A stretch of 25,000 nucleotides of DNA from Isochrysis galbana (Eukaryota; Haptophyta; Isochrysidales; Isochrysidaceae). Both the position numbers and the translations under genes were made by a program. Position 1 is the first letter of the stretch. The number at the start of each line of letters is the position of its first letter. The notes under the pieces were generated by a model. The model was not told the origin of the DNA. It was given only the letters and a program-made list of their open reading frames with translations, and did no database searches. Positions 18,818-25,000 of this stretch are shown in pieces. The stretch covers positions 1 to 25,000 of the forward strand of contig JADDIW010000050.1 of the NCBI GenBank assembly GCA_018136815.1, read 5' to 3'.

Positions 18818-18901
18818 GTGATTTCAACGATATCGATATATCCACCCTGCCCCAAATCGAGTGAATGGAGTCAGACCACGTGTGTGTTTCAACATGTGAA
18901 G
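18818..18901 (+). repeat. Direct repeat copy 2 (about 84 bp)
   Basis: This is the second copy of the repeat at 18198-18277, about 620 bp downstream and beyond the right 35-bp inverted repeat. Confidence 0.8.
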
Positions 18902-18963
18902 GGTCAAGTTGACTCAAGTAACCTCCAGGTGACAATGAAAGGTGTTAGCAGGGATGGGGATAA

Positions 18964-19402
18964 TTGAACGCTTTTGGTCTGAACAAAGCCGCCCGCTCTA
19001 CGCCTAGGGCGGATAGAGACAGGGAGGACGTCATCATCGACAACCTATTCATATTCCCGAAAGGAAACGCCCCGAAGTCACTATGCACACTATATCTATT
19101 AGCGTGGAGATATATCATCACGGATTTCTATAGAATACACTACGACGGTATAGAGTTTTCAGAGGAATCAATTCTGATAAGAGTAATAGAAAGATACACC
19201 ACGCTCCACGCTGAGCAAAGCACTACTCTATGCACAAAATACCGACTCGGCGAGAACTGCCCAGGCGGGAATGGGACGGAAACCCAAAAAGAGAATAGAT
19301 ATCAGCGACTTGAGACCCGTGTACACATTAAACGACAAAAACGGGCTGAAGCTAGCTGAGCTGGCCACCAAGCTGGGGATAGCACACGCTGTCGAGGGGG
19401 CC
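18964..19402 (+). pseudogene. Possible LINE 3'-end coding remnant, frameshifted
   Basis: The first frame encodes about 100 residues with DREDVIIDNLFIFPKGNAPK, then LYLLAWRYIITDFYRIHYDG and a following ESILIRVIERYTTLH. A second frame takes over near 19272 with GRKPKKRIDISDLRPVYTLN and ends at a stop near 19404. The tryptophan-arginine-tyrosine-Ile-Ile segment resembles the last part of LINE ORF2 proteins after the zinc-binding region, but I see no zinc ligands and no polymerase motifs. Base composition is clearly more AT-rich than the neighbours. The identification is tentative; that it was once coding is more likely. Confidence 0.4.
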
Positions 19403-19404
19403 AG

Positions 19405-20059
19405 GGAGTAACACAACAATGGCGATGGAGCAACGTACACGTCACACATACAGACAGAGAGAGAGGCGTACACGCAACCGATACAGACCATAAGCCCAAC
19501 AAGCACCCAAGTGGGAAAGAGGCACAACAATTCGGAACAAAAGGCCTGCCCAAACCCACACTCCGAACCAGGCCTTAGTTAGGTAGTGCACCGAGGCCGG
19601 ACCCCGGAAACCGAAAAAAAAGGAATGACGGGGGGCAGGGGAAGAGGTGGAGAGAGGGAATATAAGGGCGGTGTTAGTTAGAGACGGGAAGACCCGAGTA
19701 TAGTAGGTGTGTAGCCCAGAATCTTCAGATGTTTTTTTTTCACAGGTGCTTCCTGCCGCCGCCTAAGAGATAGCATCTGAAAGCTCAGTCTACTGGTGGT
19801 TTGGTGGCTGGGACCCTTACCGCCTTCTTCTATTTCTATGAGCTCTTGGCGCTCAAGCGAGGCAACATCTAGCACAAGCGCGCCACAATTGCGTGCCGCT
19901 TTTCGTCGCGCCCCTGGCACACTACGCCTCACTGAGCCGGGGACACCACGCGTACTATCGGGTTATGCCGCTTGATATGCCTCTCTTCGGACTCGCCGTA
20001 TCGTGCCGGAAAGTGCTCTTGGCGGGCATTTAGTGCCTTCAAGAGCTGGTTGACAACTC
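19405..20059. other. Intergenic region and 3' flank of the SR140 gene
   Basis: No gene is established. A short minus-strand ORF (19929-20063, 44 residues) starts inside the SR140 stop codon region and has no recognisable feature. A run of T at 19731-19740 followed by CACAG lies on the plus strand. Confidence 0.5.
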
Positions 20060-23000
20060 TCATCGTCGCGACTTCTTTACACCACGCCGCGGGCTGTCGT
20101 CACTTGATGAGGACGAGCGACGCATTCGCCTCTCATCTTGCGTGTAGCGGTCTCGTCCGCGCGACTCCTCCGCGTCTCTCGTCCGCTCGCGTTCCCTATC
20201 TCGCCCGCGATCAAGGCCCTCGTCGCGACCCATTCCACGCTCGCGCCACGGGGAGCGTTCCCGCTTTTCGCTATCTTGGCTCCTGCTACCTCGGAAATCG
20301 CGCAAGTTGCGCGACAAATTGTCGTAGTCTCGGTGGACGCCTCGGCTGCTTCCATCCCGGCCGGTCCTCTCGGTGTCGTGATCATTTGGCCGCTCTGATC
20401 CTCTGCCGCACATTGGACCACCGAGCTCGACTCGGGCCTTTGCAACCAGCTTCCGCCGCTCGTTTGCAACCTCGGCTGCGATCCAAGCGCGAGACCGCCC
20501 AGAAGACTCGAGCGAGTCGGCAAACGCGACGAGCTGCACTTCGATGTCGCGTAGTCGTGATTTTGGGAGGGTTGACTCGGACGTTGGTGAAACCCGTGAG
20601 GCAAGGGCGGAAGGCGTGAGCGGCACGCCATCAATCTCCTCACCGTCAATCTCTTCTCCATCGATGTCGGGATCCACAGTGATAGGAACGGTGATCGTTG
20701 GCGCGGCTGATGAGGATGAACAGTGGGTGGGCTCATCCGGAACGGTAGCATTCGAGGCAGAGCTCTGGCCGTCCGGGCTTGCCCTCGAGCATTGAGCACG
20801 CGGAGCGGCGCCTTCTTTCGAGGTAGGTGCATCGGCTTCATCATCCGCATCCCATCGCGTTGCGACGACGAGAGTCTGTTGTTGTGGCACTTCGACCTCC
20901 AACTTCAGGACCTGCCCGGCGCGCACGGCAGCAAGAGCGCGTTGCAGCATCTCTGATCGTGAGCCGGCTGACGAAAGCCCATTTGCCTCACACACAGCTT
21001 CGAGGGCACGCAGACCAAGCGCGCGGAGCGCCTCCTCTTGCGCGTGGACCGCGGCGGTGGGCGCAGGAGCAACCGACGAGCTCGAGGCTTTTGCAGCATC
21101 CAAACTCTCTGGAACGACGGCGGGATCTGAGCGAGCCGCGGCTGCCTGGGACGATGGGTACATGGGCTCGCCGTCGACATCGTTGGAATCAGAGTCGGAT
21201 CCACAGTCCGCGGGTGGGTCGCCGTATGCCATATGACGCCCGCTTGAATCCAACGCGTCATTAGAAGCCTTGGGGCCATCCGGAGAGCCGTGCAGGAGGG
21301 TTCGCTCCAGCCGGGTCAAGAAGGAGAGAGGGAACGCTGCCCATACCTGTTGTAGATAGGGCAAAGGGCAGGAGGGGGGGGGCGGGCAGACCCAAAGTAT
21401 ACGAATGAATGCGTAACAAGGTGGTTTGTTAGGCGCTGGCGATCCCATGCAAGTGCTATGTAACCGGTGCCAATGGCACAACCTGCAAAACCGATTAGCT
21501 CCCCCTTCGCACATCGAGCACCTGCCTGACGGTCTCACCTGCCAGACATAGAGGACTTTGACCACCTGCTCCTTCATCGTTTCCACGCTCATGCGGGAAT
21601 CGAGCCGTGTAAGACACCCATGAAGCGAAACGAAGATGTCGGGCAGGAGTTTTTGGAATGCGGCGCGGTACAGATAGGCCTCCGGTGGGATCCCTCCGCG
21701 CGCATTGGCTCGCGACGAACGGCTGGTGGATGCTCTCGGTGCTGCACCAAGCGCATTGTGAAGTATGTCGGAAAGTAGCAGTAGCCGAGCGATTTTCTTT
21801 GGCGCTGGCGTCTCGTCGAGGGTAAGTGCCTCGCTTAGCGTTTGAGCGATCTCTAACGCGGACTCGGACCGTTCAATGCAGAACCCCATCCCATCGCGGA
21901 TAGTCTTGCGCTCGATGACCATGCCACGCAGCATATCCTCAAGTTGGTCGCGCTCCTCCTCACTCAACTCCTTCTCGCCAGGCCCTGGACCAATTGGGCG
22001 GCCACGTTCACGCCAATGGGCCTCGCCGCGCCCACCTCGGTCGCGATCAGGACTGCGTTCGCGCCTATCGGGGCTACGTTCGCGCCGGTCGGGGCTGCGT
22101 TCGCGCCGGTCGGGGCTGCGTTCGCGCCGGTCGGGGCTGCGTTCGCGCCGGTCGGGGCTGCGTTCGCGCCGGTCGGGGCTCCGACCGCGCCGGTCAGGGC
22201 TGCGACCGCGCCGGTCGGGGCTGTGTCGGCGCCGGTCGGGGCTGCGTCCGCGCCGGTCGGGACTGCGTCCGCGCCTGTCAGGGCTGCGCACGCGTCGGTC
22301 GGGGCTGCGCCCGCGTCGGTCGGGGCTGCGTCTGTCAGGGCTGTGACCGCGCCGCCGATCGCCCTCGTCGCCCGCCTGAAACCCTCCATAGGAATCGAAT
22401 TTGCTTGAGCGACCGCGCTCGCGAGGAGGTGAGCAAGACGCCGATCGCGAGTTGGATCGCGACCGCGAAGATGACGAGGATCGCGAGCGGCGGGATAGGG
22501 AGACGTCGTGTTCTGCTGCTGCTCGTCGGTCAGTCGGTGGCTTCGAGCAGGGGGGTGGAGCCCATATCGGCCCCCCAGCCTCAAGCTGAAATGATCCGGT
22601 GTCCCACGCATCCATTGTGTCGCATGCGCAGAGGGACACCACTTTCCAACGGTAGTAGCGGTGCTCGGGAGTACTGGCGTCGAACAGGAAGCGATATTGA
22701 GAGTTGGATTCCTCACGCGCCATGATGGCCTACGAGCATCGTGAGGGGAGAGAGGGTGTGGGCTCGATTCTCTTGTAGACTGATCGCGCCTGAAGCAAGA
22801 TTCCTAATCAGACAAAGACCTATGGGTGCCGGGGCACCTGCTCAAAGGCGTGACCCTCCTCTGCGACAAAAAGTGCTAGCCTATCGATAAGCTCTCGTTG
22901 CCCAAGATTTGTCGGCAGCAACACCATTGTGGTCGGGCCCGAAGGCCGAGGCGGCTGAGCAGACGCTGCACTGTTGCTGGAAGGAGTCGTGCTCGAGAAG

Positions 23001-24567
23001 GCCGCTGGCGGAGAGACGTGGCCAGAGGGCGGACCGGTGGATGCCATGGCAGAGGTGGATGCAGAGGCTGAACGCCCTTGGAGCGAGGCAAGAGTGATTG
23101 CCTGCGTTGGCCTCGCAACAGCCTGGAGGATTCCGACGGGAGAGGGGGGAGGGGGTTGGGGAAGTCAGCCAGAGCAGCTTCAGTAATGAGTGCAATTTGA
23201 AGTGAAGGATCCCAGCATCATTTCCACGAGCCTCAGTCCCGTGGAAATGCGCTGAGCGTGAGTGTAGCTACTTGCCTTGCCCCAGCCAATCCTCATCACG
23301 AAACCGTTGAGCTCCGTCTCATTCATCTCATCCTTCGCTTGAGCCGCGTCGGCTCTCTTAACAAATGCGACGAATCCATTCAGCCGCTGGCGCATGCGCT
23401 CCTCCTCAGATCGTGGCCACATGATCTACAACATTGCGTACAGGAATCAGGGGTTGGCCTTAACGGAGGGCACTCTGCAATGATGGTATCAGGGCACTCT
23501 GCAATGATGGTATCATCCATGTGCGCACTGAAGCGCGTGCACGCAAGTGCCAGAGTATCCGCTCGCTGACCCGCGCGTGACTAACCACTGCTTAGAAAGT
23601 AGCACACCTTGACAGACTGAATAGGCCCGAAGCGCGCAAACTCCTTGAACAGCGTCTCTTCGGTGACAGTTGGGCATAGGTTGCCGATGTACAAGTTCGT
23701 CGTCTCAGGATCCTGGGCCGGTCCAGAAGTAAGACCGCCGACATGGGGAAGACTCGGTACGCGCACGATCGCCAGGGGCCAAGGCGGCAGAAGGGCGATG
23801 ATATCAGCGCTTGCGATTGCTGCGGCCATGGGGATGCGCTGGGCTGGACGCGTGGGATGCGACTCCGGCAGCCAGAGGCGGGTGCAGGACGAGCCTGGCT
23901 ATCAAAGGACGTGAGCCCATCGCCCTTGCTTCGAAGATCAGAATCTCGCTCGCCACGACTGTCTCGCTCCTCCTGTCCAGACGAAGACCGAATGACAGCA
24001 CGCAGTGAATGTTTGGGTGCACTCGATCGCTGGCGGTCTGGCACGTTGCGGGAGCCTTGGACAGCCCCCGCACGCGATTCGACATGCCCATACCTGCTCG
24101 CGCCGCAGCTCCTGCATGAACTGCTCCATTTGGGACGGACCCTTCTCCTTACCCTTCCTACCCAGAGCGGAGGGCTTGCCACCAGAAACGCTGCCCTTGG
24201 CAATGACCTCCCCGTCCACGTCATCTGCCTCGTCTTCCGTCCCTCCGAAGGCGTTCCGTGCAGCTGGCGTTCGTCTCATTGGCGCAGAGATGCGCGGCCC
24301 TGGCCGGCCTGCGGGCTCGCCAGCACGAACGAAGCGCTTAGGTTTATCCGCGGCACCCTCGAACTCCTCGATGAACCGCGCCTGCTCCGCCGCGAGGGCG
24401 TCCTCCTGCTCCTTCCTCTTGGCTGCGAGTTCCTCCTTCCGCTTCTCAAAGGCGCTTTTCTTCGTGGCGCCCAGGCTGAAGGAAGCTAGCTTATCGGAGG
24501 TCATTGAACGGATGGCGCCTGGCTGGATGGAGCCAGGCGCCAATCCGTAAGGCAACTGGCCGCTCAT
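20060..24567 (-). CDS. U2SURP: U2 snRNP-associated SR140 (U2SURP) homologue, seven exons
   Basis: Exons on the minus strand are 24567-24094, 23972-23895, 23712-23608, 23425-23276, 23101-22838, 22729-21539 and 21346-20060. All junctions are phase 0, giving 1182 residues. Domains in order are: an N-terminal charged region with KPKRFVRAGEP; an RRM at about 188-270 (TNLYIGN, then GFVAF and GWGK); a SURP module across exons 5 and 6 (about 325-385, with YRFLFDASTPEHRYYRWKV); an RS insertion (425-590) with 15 SPDR units; a CID (about 611-780); a SAP-like helix pair (862-896); IDGVPL; a cwf21 segment (about 1014-1062); and a C-terminal RS tail ending VKKSRR. This matches SR140, a U2 snRNP-associated pre-mRNA splicing factor in the nucleus. 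Intron 4 has a GC donor (AAG|GCAAGT). The exon 2 end is the least certain: I chose a GC donor at CAG|GCTCGT, but CGC|GTCCAG, 45 bp downstream, would also keep the frame. Confidence 0.88.
22037..22345 (-). repeat. 21-bp coding repeat: 15 SPDR units in the SR140 RS insertion
   Basis: Minus-strand codons give RSPDRRE or RSPDRRG units of 7 residues, 15 in all; the six most C-terminal of the regular ones are identical at protein level (SPDRRER). The last unit ends SPDRDRG. Each unit offers a serine-proline and arginine-rich context typical of RS domains phosphorylated by SR kinases. Confidence 0.9.
23467..23514. repeat. 24-bp tandem duplication inside SR140 intron 3
   Basis: A 24-bp block beginning AGGGCACTCTGCAATGATGG is present twice head to tail. 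It lies wholly inside the intron between the two halves of the RRM. Confidence 0.9.
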
Positions 24568-25000
24568 CCTCGCTCAGAGCTTGCGGACAGACCGGGCGGC
24601 GGGGGTCGAGCCCACTCTTCTCTCCCTCCCCGGCGCGGCTGAGAGCTGGCGCCAGAGAGGAGGGGGGGGGGGGGGAGGCGAGGGGGGGGGGGGGGGGGGG
24701 GGGGGGGGAGGAGGGGGGGAGTAGGAGAGGGGGGAGAGGCTCGAGGAGAAGGCGCTCTACTGTGGAGTAAAGTAAAAAGGGTACAATAGAGCTCTACTCT
24801 AGTAGAGTTTTTATAGGAATAAGACTGCCCAGCCGAGAGAGCCGGAATCCTAGCTTTTTAACTCTTTACTGCTGGGCCGAAGCACCGAAACACAGGTGCT
24901 TCCCCGCAGCTGTTTTGTACGGTGGCTCATGGGGGGGAGGGCTTTTACGAGAAATATTGGACTCAAAACACGAGAATAAAGCGGAGTGATTTTCGGCCGA
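24568..25000. other. 5' flank of the SR140 gene with G homopolymers and hairpins
   Basis: No gene is seen. Long G runs occupy about 24662-24720. A hairpin CTCTACT-CT-AGTAGAG at 24792-24807 is followed by five T. A second hairpin, GAAGCACC (24879-24886) with GGTGCTTC (24895-24902), lies further on. Confidence 0.5.

Noticed and set aside
19929..20063. 44-residue minus ORF overlapping the SR140 stop by ATGA.
   Set aside because: Such overlap has no meaning in a nuclear eukaryotic gene and the product is unrecognisable.
21876..22725. Plus-strand open frames rich in arginine, alanine-valine or glycine repeats.
   Set aside because: They are antisense shadows of the SPDR-coding repeat of SR140.

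Overview
This window looks like nuclear DNA of a eukaryotic alga. The base composition is GC-rich. The genes are split by short GT-AG and at least one GC-AG intron, and two predicted proteins start with signal-peptide-like leaders, as expected for targeting to a plastid surrounded by extra membranes. Long C or G homopolymers, microsatellites and satellites are frequent. I favour a haptophyte or similar secondary-plastid alga, mainly because the domain at 7.8-8.1 kb resembles one I recall from haptophyte proteins. That placement is inference.

Five protein genes or domains are well supported. In order they are: an aromatic amino-acid (Trp/Tyr) permease on the minus strand with one intron (2761-4396); a secreted or plastid-targeted tocopherol-cyclase-like protein (9606-10757, +); an RNase H1-type enzyme with an N-terminal hybrid-binding (viroplasmin) domain and a DUF5710-like domain (14013-14951, +); a short ankyrin-repeat protein (16972-17532, -); and a seven-exon gene for the U2 snRNP-associated SR protein SR140/U2SURP (20060-24567, -), with RRM, SURP, CID, cwf21 and RS segments. 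These genes do not form a pathway. They are independent nuclear genes separated by mobile and repetitive DNA.

The spaces between the genes hold most of the novelty. At 477-1431 is a retroposon-like insertion with a perfect 18-bp target duplication and an (ATT)n tail. Its head and its tail each recur separately elsewhere in the window. At 5418-8439 is a 3.0-kb unit with perfect 24-bp terminal inverted repeats and TA at both borders. It contains hairpin repeats, a (CT)n tract, a 356-bp higher-order satellite built from 17 monomers of 20 or 22 bp, and an ORF with an SH3/Tudor-like domain. At 11875-12531 is a retropepsin fragment, followed by an oppositely oriented, frameshifted LINE reverse-transcriptase C-terminal fragment (about 12540-13130). 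At 16643-18635 a 35-bp inverted repeat pair brackets the ankyrin gene and a 19-bp satellite with 18 identical copies. A second possible LINE 3' remnant lies at 18964-19402.

The remaining intergenic stretches (1-458, 1450-2760, 4400-5415, 8600-9600, 10758-11870, 13130-14010, 14952-15990, 19400-20059, 24568-25000) contain no gene I can defend. They hold homopolymers, palindromes and short duplications, listed individually below.
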